A stretch of 64,000 bases of DNA from an uncultured Bacilli bacterium (GTDB lineage: Bacteria > Bacillota_I > Bacilli_A > RF39 > UBA660). How positions within the stretch are numbered: the first letter of the stretch is position 1; every line of letters begins with the position of its first letter. Position numbers and translations under genes: made by a program. The stretch spans positions 1 to 64,000 of the forward strand of contig CAKOUW010000002.1 of the NCBI GenBank assembly GCA_934120715.1, given 5' to 3'. Shown here piece by piece: positions 8,031 to 15,833 of the stretch. Below the pieces are notes generated by a model, which worked only from the letters and a program-made list of their open reading frames with translations, searched no databases and was not told the origin of the DNA.

Positions 8031-9023
8031 TTAGTTTTCTTTTAAATCTTTTATTTTCTCTAAAAGAATGCCAGTTCCTTCTGCTACTGAAGTCATTGGT
8101 GAAGTAGCTAGTAAAATAGGGACATTTAATTTTTCTTTTAATAAATCTGCTAAACCCTTTAATTGACTACCTCCTCCAGTTAATACGATGCCTTTGTCAA
8201 CTATATCGGCTGATAGTTCTGGTGGCGTTTCTTCTAGAACGTTTATTACTTCTTGAATTATTTTAGCTGTGCTTTTTGAAAGGGCATCTTTTATTTCTGA
8301 CTGATTTATTTCTATGATGCTTGGTAAACCAGTTATTAAATCTCTTCCTTTTACCTCAAATTTTAACTTTTTATCTGCTTTATATACATTAGCAAAATTA
8401 ATTTTAATATTCTCGGAAGTGGTTTCTCCTATTAATAATTTATATTTCTCTCTTATATATTTTACAATATCATGATCAAAAGTATCTCCTGATATTTTTA
8501 TTGAGGATGACAAAACTATATCATTTAATGATAAAACTGCTATATCTGTTGTACCGCCACCTATATCTATTATCATATTGGATGATGCTTCTTCTATATC
8601 CATTCCGGCTCCTATAGCTGCTACTTTAGCCTCCTCTTCAATATATACTTTGCTTGCACCTGTTCTTTCGGCGGCCTCTTTTATTGCATTCTTTTCTACA
8701 GGTGTTATATTTGAAGGACAACATATTAATATTCTAGGTCTTTTAAATAAATTATTAATTTTTAGTTTTTTAATAAATTCATTTAACATTATCTCAGCTA
8801 TTTCAAAATCAGCTATGACACCATCTTTCATTGGCTTTATTGCTTTAACTTTACCAGGTGTTCTTCCCAACATTTTACTAGCCTCTTCACCGACAGCTAT
8901 AACTTTTTTTGTGTCTTTTTCTATTATTACTATGCTTGGTTCATTTAATACTATGCCCTCACCTTTAACATAAATTAAGACATTGGCTGTTCCCAAATCT
9001 ATTCCTATATCCTTTGATATCAC
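8031..9023 (-). CDS. mbl: MreB-family actin homologue, Mbl type
   Basis: A bacterial actin that guides sidewall peptidoglycan synthesis at the inner membrane. The N-terminus ISKDIGIDLGTANVLIYVKGEGIVLNEPS is the Mbl/MreB nucleotide-binding phosphate-1 loop. IDIGGGTTDIAVLS and the C-terminal ADIVDKGIVLTGGG are also present. I choose the GTG at 9023, giving 330 residues, because GAGAGGAAG lies at ribosome-binding distance. The longer TTG start at 9041 would begin inside that site. It follows a spoIIQ-like gene, as in B. subtilis, where spoIIID lies between; spoIIID is absent here. Confidence 0.93.
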   Translation of the reverse strand: MISKDIGIDLGTANVLIYVKGEGIVLNEPSIVIIEKDTKKVIAVGEEASKMLGRTPGKVKAIKPMKDGVIADFEIAEIMLNEFIKKLKINNLFKRPRILICCPSNITPVEKNAIKEAAERTGASKVYIEEEAKVAAIGAGMDIEEASSNMIIDIGGGTTDIAVLSLNDIVLSSSIKISGDTFDHDIVKYIREKYKLLIGETTSENIKINFANVYKADKKLKFEVKGRDLITGLPSIIEINQSEIKDALSKSTAKIIQEVINVLEETPPELSADIVDKGIVLTGGGSQLKGLADLLKEKLNVPILLATSPMTSVAEGTGILLEKIKDLKEN

Positions 9024-9056
9024 TAAATCACTTCCTCTCAACTAGATTATTTTTAT

Positions 9057-9082
9057 TTAAAAAAAAGAGTAATTTTTACTCT
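9057..9082 (-). terminator. Terminator at the end of the spoIIQ-like gene
   Basis: GAGTAA (9067-9072) pairs with TTACTC (9076-9081), overlapping the stop codon, followed leftward by a run of T. It would uncouple mbl from the upstream genes. Confidence 0.7.
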
Positions 9083-9705
9083 CCTGTTTTTGCCAATTCT
9101 TTTCCTAAGTAAAGAGTGGGATCAACTACTTGTCCATTTGTATAAAATTCAAAATGTAAATGATTACCCATTTCCTTATCTAATTCGTTTGTTCCACTTT
9201 TTCCTATTATCTGACCTTGATTAACAGTATCTCCTTTTTTTACGCTTACTTCAGATAAACTTTGATAAATTGAAATGCAGTCATTACCATGTTTTATTTC
9301 AACTATCTTTCCCAAATTTTCATCTTCTTTTACGTCTGTTACTGTTCCATCTAGGACTGATATGACATCAAAAACATTTGCACTTATAAAATCTACTCCT
9401 GAATTTTGCATGTATGTATTATCATGATAGATTATTGATTTTTCCTGCTTAGAAGATTCACCCTTATAATCATAAAAGTATTTACCTATTTCTACTGATT
9501 GATCTGTATATGGATAGATTACTTTTTTATCAGTATTGATAACGGCTACATCATCTTCTATTATGGCTTTTGAGACATATGTTAAGTTTTGTGGCTCTTT
9601 ATCACTGGCTTTTTTACTTATAATACTAGTAGTAAAAAGAGTACCAATTATAAATAAGGCTATAGTACTTGGAATAACAAATGACTTTAATTTTCTTCTT
9701 TTCAT
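9076..9705 (-). CDS. SpoIIQ-like membrane-anchored M23-fold protein
   Basis: A 209-residue protein with one N-terminal transmembrane helix (about 12-30) and a LytM/M23 domain. In forespores SpoIIQ is the forespore half of a channel across the septal space. Here the second zinc motif HLHFEF is intact. The first metal motif, normally HxGxD, reads NSGVD (His replaced by Asn), which resembles the degenerate B. subtilis protein more than active peptidases. The position between ywzB and mbl supports SpoIIQ by synteny. murA and spoIID, expected between, are not here; a murA is at 13.1 kb. It could also be a general wall-binding protein. Confidence 0.7.
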   Translation of the reverse strand: MKRRKLKSFVIPSTIALFIIGTLFTTSIISKKASDKEPQNLTYVSKAIIEDDVAVINTDKKVIYPYTDQSVEIGKYFYDYKGESSKQEKSIIYHDNTYMQNSGVDFISANVFDVISVLDGTVTDVKEDENLGKIVEIKHGNDCISIYQSLSEVSVKKGDTVNQGQIIGKSGTNELDKEMGNHLHFEFYTNGQVVDPTLYLGKELAKTGE

Positions 9706-9755
9706 TTTTTCACCTCATTATAAGTTTTTACCAAAAAAAAAGATTTATACTTCTT

Positions 9756-9953
9756 TTATATAATTTTTATAGAAGTAAATAAATCTGATAAAAAATTAGT
9801 TACTAAATATATTAAAGATATTCCAATTAAAAAGTAAAAAACTCGAGCTTGCATTATTTTATTTTTTTTAAATATTTGATTTATGTTAACGGAATCCATT
9901 GCCCAGATAACTACTATAGTAACAAATACATACAGGAAAAATTTATATCCCAT
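9756..9953 (-). CDS. ywzB: DUF1146 small membrane protein (YwzB type)
   Basis: A 65-residue protein with two hydrophobic helices (about 3-22 and 38-60), of unknown function. DUF1146 proteins lie next to spoIIQ/mbl in many Bacilli, which supports the call. I start at 9953 (MGYKFF). The GAGG that serves as its ribosome-binding site lies nine bases upstream and would be inside the coding sequence if the ATG at 9968 were used. The gene overlaps the rpiB stop by 11 bases, suggesting translational coupling. Confidence 0.7.
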   Translation of the reverse strand: MGYKFFLYVFVTIVVIWAMDSVNINQIFKKNKIMQARVFYFLIGISLIYLVTNFLSDLFTSIKII

Positions 9954-10395
9954 TATTTTTTTCCTCATATGATAATATTTTTTTGATTCTTCTTTGGTGT
10001 TTTTCTAATTGTGATGTTTTGGTATTTACAAATGTTGTTATGATTTCTATTGCGTCTTTTAGGCTTGTCTTTTCACCAAAAGCTACTATGTTCGAATCAT
10101 TATCTATTCGAGTTATTTCTGCTTCTTCCTTGTTAATTACCTTGGCACATCTAATGCCCTTTACTTTATTGCAAGCTATACTTATACCTATTCCAGATCC
10201 ACATATGGCAACACCAAAATCCACATTGCCTTTAGCAACATTTTCGCCTAAAATAAAAGCATAATCTGGATAATCAACCGATTCATTACTATCAGTTCCA
10301 TAATCGATAATTTCATAATTAAGTTTTTTTAATTCTTCTTTAATTTTGCACTTTAGTTCAAAACCTCTGTGATCATTTGCTATTCCTATTTTCAT
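9943..10395 (-). CDS. rpiB: Ribose-5-phosphate isomerase B
   Basis: Interconverts ribose 5-phosphate and ribulose 5-phosphate in the pentose phosphate pathway. RpiB hallmarks are GIANDHRGFELK at the N-terminus, the active-site CGSGIG with Cys65, and the conserved GIRCA and DSNIVAFGEK motifs. Length (150) is normal. Its ATG overlaps the stop of the upstream prepilin-like gene (ATGA), so the two are coupled in translation. In B. subtilis rpiB is also in the spoIIR-to-atp region. Confidence is high. Confidence 0.95.
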   Translation of the reverse strand: MKIGIANDHRGFELKCKIKEELKKLNYEIIDYGTDSNESVDYPDYAFILGENVAKGNVDFGVAICGSGIGISIACNKVKGIRCAKVINKEEAEITRIDNDSNIVAFGEKTSLKDAIEIITTFVNTKTSQLEKHQRRIKKILSYEEKNNGI

Positions 10396-11444
10396 TCTTC
10401 GTCTCCATAATATACACTACTTTCAGCATTAGCTAGTAAATTGTCGCTTTTTCCTAAACAAATTGCCTCAAAAGAGAAGCCATAATATTTTTCTACATTG
10501 TTAAAATTATCTTTTGGCGATATTTCATTTTTACTATTTTCTTGATTACCGTTGTTGTTCATTTTTTTAGACATTTGTTTTCTTTGTTGTAGATTAAGTT
10601 TTACTTGTGTAAAAATGTTCCATTTATAATCTGGATATTTTTTTTCATCTACTTTTTCTATACCTCTTAAACTATCAAAAATACCATTTTCTTTTGCGTA
10701 AACTAGTATTTTAGCATTACCGTTATTTTCATCAGTAGTAGTTGGGTCTAAACTATTTGTACTTTTTCGTTCAAGTATTGATAAGTCGCTTACATTGCCA
10801 TCATGAACCATTATTCCTATATTATTTTCTAAACCTTTACCAATATATGTTGTAAAATCTGCTGAAGATATTTTATTATTATTTTTACATATTGTTTTTG
10901 CATTATTATCCATTGCTTTGGTAATTGCATATAGTATATCTAATAAGTTTTGTTCTTGTTTTTCTTTTGTCTCTTCACTAGTAGCTACATTGTTTTCAAC
11001 TGGTGCTTGTTTATATGATAAAGTACCCTTACAATTAACTGTAAAACTTATTTTACCGCTATCCTTATCATATGCGTAAGTAGATTCACCATAATTTGAT
11101 AAAATCATATTCTTAAATTTACTACTATTAGTTGGCCATAATGAAATTTCAGCCTTCTTTGTATCTACTGGATATACAGCCAAATCAATATCAGAGTATG
11201 ATACATCTTCACTCAAAGTAGTGGCACTAAGTTCTGATCCTTCATAACAAATATTACTAGCAGCTTTTTTGAATGACTTAGCTGTTATGTAATATGACTT
11301 TCCCCTGGAGGATTGAATCGTTTTCGTTACTAGTGGCGTTCCAACTCCTGCTAAAATTGCTACTATAGCAACTGCTGCCAATAATTCGACCATGGTAAAG
11401 CCTTTATTATTTATTCGCCTTTTTTCATTTGATGTTTTTGTCAT
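10392..11444 (-). CDS. Prepilin-like protein with class III signal peptide
   Basis: A 350-residue protein whose N-terminus shows the type IV prepilin methylation motif: a basic stretch, then KG|FTMVELLAAVAIVAILAG, in which a prepilin peptidase would cut after Gly and methylate Phe. The rest has no motif I recognise. It includes a polar Asn/Lys-rich region near 285-310. Family members build competence or secretion pseudopili, and comK at 49.6 kb suggests the cell has such machinery. No other pilus gene is nearby, so it is an orphan. Most pseudopilins are 100-200 residues, so this one is long. Its stop overlaps the rpiB start. The role is inferred. Confidence 0.75.
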   Translation of the reverse strand: MTKTSNEKRRINNKGFTMVELLAAVAIVAILAGVGTPLVTKTIQSSRGKSYYITAKSFKKAASNICYEGSELSATTLSEDVSYSDIDLAVYPVDTKKAEISLWPTNSSKFKNMILSNYGESTYAYDKDSGKISFTVNCKGTLSYKQAPVENNVATSEETKEKQEQNLLDILYAITKAMDNNAKTICKNNNKISSADFTTYIGKGLENNIGIMVHDGNVSDLSILERKSTNSLDPTTTDENNGNAKILVYAKENGIFDSLRGIEKVDEKKYPDYKWNIFTQVKLNLQQRKQMSKKMNNNGNQENSKNEISPKDNFNNVEKYYGFSFEAICLGKSDNLLANAESSVYYGDEE

Positions 11445-11671
11445 TTGTCATCTTAATCCTTTCTTATATATTTTAAATTTTTAGGCGTATTACCTATAAT
11501 TAAATTCTACCATACTATTAATTATTTTGGCATATTTTTAATTATATATTATGTAAAGTTTAGAACGGTAATTAAAATAGATTGGACTAATTTGATTTTT
11601 ATTACTTTGTGGAAAGCTTAATTTAAGAGTTTTTCTGTTTGGCTCTAGACTTTTTAATAAACCAGCATGTA

Positions 11672-11716
11672 AAGAACAAAAGAATAAAAATTAAAATAAT
11701 TTTAAATTTTTATTCT
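11672..11716 (-). terminator. Terminator of the leftward small transcript
   Basis: A perfect 12-bp stem (11681-11692 with 11705-11716) is followed leftward by TTTTGTTCTTT. It closes the transcript that would start near 11935. Confidence 0.65.
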
Positions 11717-11935
11717 CATTGGTCGTCGCCGATCAACATTCCTACTTCATAGATAGAGTATTCTCTATTCTCCATAGGCTTAAATTCCGATAGTCGCTAC
11801 CGTACTTTTTTATTTTACTTTTCTTATTCTTAATTATTTTGGCAATATATTTTTAATGTTATTTATACTCGCATTTATATTTCTATCACTTTCACCCCCA
11901 CAATTTATACATGTAATGTACCTCCATAATCTTGT
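11678..11935 (-). ncRNA. Candidate structured RNA downstream of a TnpB remnant
   Basis: Between a strong leftward promoter (11942-11970) and a terminator (11672-11716) lies about 260 bases with no full gene. The last 110 transcribed bases fold well. A stem CGGTAG/CTATCG closes on CGA, a stem ATAGAG/CTCTAT closes on AATA, and a stem with a GCGA tetraloop sits at about 11720-11738. The position, directly after a TnpB C-terminus, is where IS200/IS605 elements encode their omega (guide) RNA, so it may be a fossil or orphan omega RNA. Expression and fold need testing. The 11445-12048 spacer holds nothing else I can name. Confidence 0.4.
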
Positions 11936-11938
11936 CTT
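11834..11938 (-). pseudogene. TnpB (IS200/IS605 OrfB) C-terminal remnant
   Basis: Read leftward the frame gives LWRYITCINCGGESDRNIN followed by ASINNIKNILPK and a stop. This is the TnpB C-terminal zinc ribbon half (CxxCG) and the conserved DRNxNAS segment that carries the last RuvC Asp. Everything upstream of about residue 10 of this stretch is unrelated, so the gene is cut off at its 5' side. Only about 30 residues of a normal 350-400 remain. An in-frame ATG lies inside the promoter spacer (about 11961), so a short peptide is not excluded, but it would start upstream of the predicted transcript start. Confidence 0.7.
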
Positions 11939-11941
11939 ACT

Positions 11942-11970
11942 ATAATAATATACAAACATTTGTTTGTCAA
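11942..11970 (-). promoter_or_regulatory. Strong sigma-A promoter with LexA-like operator
   Basis: Reading leftward there is a perfect -35 TTGACA (11970-11965), a 17-base spacer and -10 TATTAT (11947-11942). Inside the spacer a palindrome (11953-11966) reads CAAACAAATGTTTG. It matches the B. subtilis LexA box CGAACRNRYGTTYG at 13 of 14 positions. A repressor bound there would block the promoter. That it is SOS-controlled is inference from the match. Confidence 0.6.
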
Positions 11971-12008
11971 TATACTTTTTTAAATATATACCATTAACTA
12001 ATACTATT

Positions 12009-12056
12009 ATTTATAAGGAGAAAATTCCTTATAAATAAAAAAACTGCATTATGCAG
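12009..12056 (-). terminator. Terminator region after rpmE
   Basis: A short stem CTGC/GCAG (12044-12056) overlapping the rpmE end is followed leftward by seven T. Then comes a perfect 11-bp hairpin (12009-12019 with 12026-12036). The first has terminator form; the second lacks a T-tract of its own. Confidence 0.6.
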
Positions 12057-12264
12057 CTTCATTATTTGTAAATCCATATTTCTTATTGAACTTATCAACT
12101 CTTCCAGCACGTGATGCTCTACTTTGTTTTCCAGTATAGAATGGATGACATTTTGAACAAACTTCAACATTGATTTCTGGTTTAATTGATTTTACCTTAA
12201 ATGTTTCACCACATGCACAAGTTACTGTACATTCTTGTGTTTCTGGATGTATTCCCTTTTTCAT
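12049..12264 (-). CDS. rpmE: 50S ribosomal protein L31
   Basis: A 71-residue protein of the large subunit central protuberance. It is the zinc-binding (C+) type, with Cys16, Cys18, Cys36 and Cys39 visible as CAC and CSKC. This form predominates under zinc sufficiency and can be swapped for a Cys-less paralogue. The C-terminus has RxGRVDKFNKKYG, typical for the family. GGAAGGAGAG precedes the ATG at 12264. It lies in the same neighbourhood as murA-fba, as in B. subtilis, although rho is absent. Confidence 0.95.
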   Translation of the reverse strand: MKKGIHPETQECTVTCACGETFKVKSIKPEINVEVCSKCHPFYTGKQSRASRAGRVDKFNKKYGFTNNEAA

Positions 12265-12319
12265 ATTATCTCTCCTTCCGCCATGACATTAAAAAGCCAT
12301 AGTAATTAATTGCGTTATT

Positions 12320-12348
12320 AGTATAACAACTTTTATTTTAATTTTCAA
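12320..12348 (-). promoter_or_regulatory. Promoter of rpmE
   Basis: Leftward -35 TTGAAA (12348-12343), 17-base spacer, -10 TATACT (12325-12320). It overlaps the last codons of the upstream SGNH-like gene and gives a leader of about 50 bases. Confidence 0.6.
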
Positions 12349-13069
12349 GTGTTTTTGATACTTTGCTAATGATTTTTTTAGATATTTTTTCATAACCTAT
12401 CCTATTTGGATAGTAGCTGTCAGGATTTGAGAATGAATTTTTATCATAACTTAGGATATCACTAGTTGATATATATGTAACTTCTTTATTATCACTATAT
12501 ATTTTATTTAACTTATCTATTCCACGATTAGTTAGGCTGTCATATACTGGACTCTTGTAATAACCTATTACATATATCTTTCCTGGATAATATTTTTTTA
12601 TTTCTTTTATTAAAGTGTTAAAATCTTTATTTATATCATTAATAATACAGTCTAATTTGTAATCTGTTTTTATATTGGTTACATTTAAATTATAAATTAG
12701 ATCATTTAAACCAACTGATATTGTTAAAATTTCAGTTTCTCGAAGTGTATTTCTGATATTATATTCTTTTTTTCTTAACTTTATTTTTTTATTGATTAGA
12801 ATATATTCCTGTAATTTTTCTATATTCATGTTTTGATTAGAAAATGATTTTATGTATTGATTTAATTTTTCTTTTTCTTGTAAAAAGTCTTTTACATAGT
12901 CACTATAACCATAATCAATTCTTCCAAATGAATCAATTCCTATAGCTAAACCATCTCCAAGTGATGTATAATTTATATTATTTTTATCATTTCTTTTATA
13001 TATTAAAAAAATAGATATGCATACTAATATAAATACTATTAAGATCTTGTGCTTTTTTATAAATTTCAT
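12338..13069 (-). CDS. SGNH/GDSL-fold protein with missing catalytic residues
   Basis: A 243-residue protein with an N-terminal signal anchor (about 6-24) and an SGNH hydrolase-like extracellular domain, related in layout to B. subtilis YpmR. Block I, normally GDSL, reads SLGDGLAIG, so the nucleophilic Ser is Gly. Block III SVGLNDL keeps the Asn. Block V, normally DxxHPN, reads DSYYPNRIGY, so the catalytic His is Tyr. It therefore looks like a pseudo-enzyme, perhaps a carbohydrate or wall-binding protein. The ATG at 13069 has a perfect AGGAGG; an upstream start at 13132 would lie in the murA terminator. Function is unknown. Confidence 0.7.
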   Translation of the reverse strand: MKFIKKHKILIVFILVCISIFLIYKRNDKNNINYTSLGDGLAIGIDSFGRIDYGYSDYVKDFLQEKEKLNQYIKSFSNQNMNIEKLQEYILINKKIKLRKKEYNIRNTLRETEILTISVGLNDLIYNLNVTNIKTDYKLDCIINDINKDFNTLIKEIKKYYPGKIYVIGYYKSPVYDSLTNRGIDKLNKIYSDNKEVTYISTSDILSYDKNSFSNPDSYYPNRIGYEKISKKIISKVSKTLEN

Positions 13070-13077
13070 GCTTCCTC

Positions 13078-13115
13078 CTAAAAAAAGAAATATAATCACT
13101 AAATTATATTTCTTT
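13078..13115 (-). terminator. Terminator/attenuator between murA and the SGNH-like gene
   Basis: A perfect 13-bp stem (13084-13096 with 13103-13115) overlaps the murA stop. It is followed by T residues and at once by the AGGAGG of the next gene. Read-through would be needed for co-expression. Confidence 0.75.
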
Positions 13116-14357
13116 GATTGAAAGTTTAGCACCTACATCTTCTAGTTTTTCTACAATTTGTTCATATCCTCTTAGTATGTGTTCCACATTTGTTATAACA
13201 GTTGTTCCTTCTGTTGTTAGTGCTGCCGCTACCATGGCAGCTCCGGCTCTAAGATCTGTTGCTACTACTTGGGCGGCTGTTAGTTTAGTAGGACCTATGA
13301 TTGTTGCTGTTTGATTACTTATGCTAATGTTTGCTCCCATGCTTCTTAAGTAGGGAATATGCATGAATCTGTTTTCCCAAATTGTTTCAGTTACTTTTGA
13401 TTTTCCTTCACATCTAGTTAGTAATACTGTGAATGGTTGTTGTAGATCTGTAGGAAAGCCAGGATATACTGCTGTTTTTATAGTTGTTGGGCGGTATGTT
13501 TCTTTTTTAGATACTATAGCATAATCAGATCCAACTTCTAAATCAACACCAATTTCTTCTAATTTTGAAATTAATGAGTCAATGTGTTCTGGAATTATAT
13601 TATCTATTTTTAACTTTCTTCCACATAGGGCTCCTATTATTATATATGTTCCTGCTTCTATTCGATCTGGAATAACTTCATGGAAACAGCTATGTAGATA
13701 ATCCACTCCTTCTATTTTGATTGTTGAAGTACCAGCTCCTGTTATTTTAGCACCCATGTTATTTAAAAATGTAGCAACATTTACGATTTCTGGTTCCTTT
13801 GCAGCATTATCAATAATTGTTTTTCCTTTAGCTCTAACTGCAGCTAACATTATATTTATTGTTGCACCCACCGATGCAATATCTAGGTAAATATTTGCAC
13901 CGTTTAGTTCTTCTGCTTCAACAGTATATTTATTTTGATCTACTGTTATCTTAGCTCCTAATGCTTCAAAACCTTTTAAATGTTGATCAATAGGTCTTTC
14001 TCCAATTGAACATCCACCTGGAAAGTACATTGATGCCTTTTTATATTTTCCTAGTAGAGCTCCCATAAAATAATATGAAGCTCTTAATTTTTTAGAAAAT
14101 TTTTCTCCAATTTCGCAGTTTTTAATATTTTTAGGGTTAATAATAATACTTTCACTAGCTCTTTTTATATCTACATTTAAAAACTTTAGGATATCACAAA
14201 GAGCTTCAGTATCAGTTATTTCTGGTATATTACAAAGGGTAGTTTCTTCATCAGACAGAATAGCAGCTGGGATAAGGGCTACTGTGGCATTTTTAGCACC
14301 ACTTATTCTTATTGTTCCATGTAATTCACGTCCTCCTGATACCTCTATTATTTTCAT
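13104..14357 (-). CDS. murA: UDP-N-acetylglucosamine 1-carboxyvinyltransferase
   Basis: Transfers enolpyruvate from PEP to UDP-GlcNAc, the first committed step of peptidoglycan synthesis, in the cytoplasm. Conserved Lys22-Asn23 (SGAKN) and the fosfomycin target Cys116 in the loop PGGCSIGERPID are present, so the enzyme should be fosfomycin-sensitive in principle. Length is 417 from the ATG at 14357, chosen because GGAGG precedes it. A start 18 bases upstream would swallow that site. The neighbour fba fits the murAB locus of B. subtilis (fbaA-tal-murAB-rho-rpmE) more than the murAA locus. Confidence 0.95.
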   Translation of the reverse strand: MKIIEVSGGRELHGTIRISGAKNATVALIPAAILSDEETTLCNIPEITDTEALCDILKFLNVDIKRASESIIINPKNIKNCEIGEKFSKKLRASYYFMGALLGKYKKASMYFPGGCSIGERPIDQHLKGFEALGAKITVDQNKYTVEAEELNGANIYLDIASVGATINIMLAAVRAKGKTIIDNAAKEPEIVNVATFLNNMGAKITGAGTSTIKIEGVDYLHSCFHEVIPDRIEAGTYIIIGALCGRKLKIDNIIPEHIDSLISKLEEIGVDLEVGSDYAIVSKKETYRPTTIKTAVYPGFPTDLQQPFTVLLTRCEGKSKVTETIWENRFMHIPYLRSMGANISISNQTATIIGPTKLTAAQVVATDLRAGAAMVAAALTTEGTTVITNVEHILRGYEQIVEKLEDVGAKLSIKEI

Positions 14358-14381
14358 TAAACCGCCTCCATTCATTATATT

Positions 14382-15221
14382 TTATATTGTATTTCTACAT
14401 AAAGTTACAATTTCTTTAACTCTTTTCTTAATTGCTTTTTCACCACTTGAAATAATTTTTCGTGGATCATAGATTTTTTTATTGTATTTTAAGTATTTTC
14501 TTACGTCTTTACTCCATACTACTTGCAGATCAGTATTTATATTGATTTTACTTATTCCACAAGATATAGCTTTTTTTAATTGTAATTCTGGTATACCTGT
14601 GCCACCATGTAACACTATTGGTATTGGAATACTATGTTTAATTTCATTCATTGTTTTAAAATCTAAATTAGGCTTTTTCTTATATAAGCCATGGATACTA
14701 CCTAATGCTGGTGCTAAGGCGTCTATTTTAGTGGCATTATAAAATTCTATGCATTGTTCTGCCGTAGTATTTTTCATAGATTTTTGAGTTGTTGCTGTAC
14801 CTATATAACCAAGTTCTGCCTCAACGCTAACTCCCTTTTTGTGAGCATATTCAGTAGTTTTTGACGTGATTTTAATATTTTCTTGAATATTTTCTTTTGA
14901 AGCGTCTATCATAACAGAAGAAAATCCAGCATCTATTGCCTTTTTACAGTTTTTAAAGCTGCTTCCATGATCTAGATGCAGGCATACTGGTATAGTAATT
15001 TTTAAATCAATTATTAAGCCTTCAATCATTTTTGATACTGTGTTATAACCACCCATATATTTTACTGCAGATTCACTCACACCTATTATTATAGGGTTTT
15101 GTAGTTCATTGCACTCTTCCAATATATACTTTGCCCATTCACAATTATTAATGTTAAAATGAGGAATGGCATACTTACCATTTTTAGCTTTTTCTAGCAT
15201 ATTATTGAAATTTTCTAGCAT
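14382..15221 (-). CDS. fba: Class II fructose-bisphosphate aldolase
   Basis: Cleaves fructose 1,6-bisphosphate to dihydroxyacetone phosphate and glyceraldehyde 3-phosphate, a zinc-dependent step of glycolysis. Visible motifs include IPHFNINN near the N-terminus, the zinc/active-site HLDHGSS around residue 85, EAELGYIG, the second His in ALGSIHGLYK, HGGTGIP and INTDLQ. I start at 15221 (MLENFNN), with GGTGAG upstream. The extra 18 residues of a longer frame are hydrophobic and atypical. At 279 residues it is close to the family norm. The next gene leftward is murA. Confidence 0.95.
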   Translation of the reverse strand: MLENFNNMLEKAKNGKYAIPHFNINNCEWAKYILEECNELQNPIIIGVSESAVKYMGGYNTVSKMIEGLIIDLKITIPVCLHLDHGSSFKNCKKAIDAGFSSVMIDASKENIQENIKITSKTTEYAHKKGVSVEAELGYIGTATTQKSMKNTTAEQCIEFYNATKIDALAPALGSIHGLYKKKPNLDFKTMNEIKHSIPIPIVLHGGTGIPELQLKKAISCGISKININTDLQVVWSKDVRKYLKYNKKIYDPRKIISSGEKAIKKRVKEIVTLCRNTI

Positions 15222-15302
15222 ACAACTCACCACTTTAATCATAAGTAGAAGTACCATTTTTGTCAACAAAATCAATAAAATTAAACATAAATTAACGTAA
15301 AA

Positions 15303-15833
15303 TTAAGAAATCAGGTATTTAAGAGCAATAATAACTAAAATCACTATTCCTAGATATGTAGCTTTTAATCCAAGCTTTTCTGATAACTTTTTTCCTAGAA
15401 TGAGTCCTATTAAAGTAAATAAAAAACTAACAATTGAAAATATAATGGGTGCTGCAAGTATTTTTTTCTTCATTAAACCTAGGCCTAAACCTACTGAGAA
15501 ACTATCAATACTTACTGTAAGGGAAAATATAATTATAGAAAAGATATTTGTTATGTTTCCTTTTTTCTCTTCTTTTCTTGATAAGTACATTTGAATAGCT
15601 ATAATAAATAATATTATAGCTACTACATTGTTGGCATCATTTACTAGAGAGTGCATTTTTACTCCTATAAGTGAACCTAGTATTGGCATAAAAAAGTGAA
15701 ATAAGCCGACACTTATGCTTAAAAGAAGAATTTTTTTCTTTTCAATATTATTAGTACCATATGCTATTGCTAAAGAAAAGGCATCCATACTTAATCCTAT
15801 GGCAATAAAAAAATATATAAGTAGCTGTTGCAT
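15303..15833 (-). CDS. mntP: MntP-type manganese efflux membrane protein
   Basis: A 176-residue protein with six hydrophobic segments arranged as two repeats. Each repeat begins with an acidic membrane motif (GLSMDAFSLA near 14 and VSIDSFSVGLGLG near 110), the signature of the MntP/DUF204 family, which exports Mn2+. In B. subtilis a homologue lies in the same prfA-to-rpiB region. Manganese as the substrate is family knowledge. I see no manganese riboswitch (yybP-ykoY) upstream. Confidence 0.85.
   Translation of the reverse strand: MQQLLIYFFIAIGLSMDAFSLAIAYGTNNIEKKKILLLSISVGLFHFFMPILGSLIGVKMHSLVNDANNVVAIILFIIAIQMYLSRKEEKKGNITNIFSIIIFSLTVSIDSFSVGLGLGLMKKKILAAPIIFSIVSFLFTLIGLILGKKLSEKLGLKATYLGIVILVIIALKYLIS

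Noticed and set aside
11445..12048. Intact IS200/IS605 element
   Set aside because: Only the last 30 or so TnpB codons remain, there is no TnpA, and no paired ends could be recognised.
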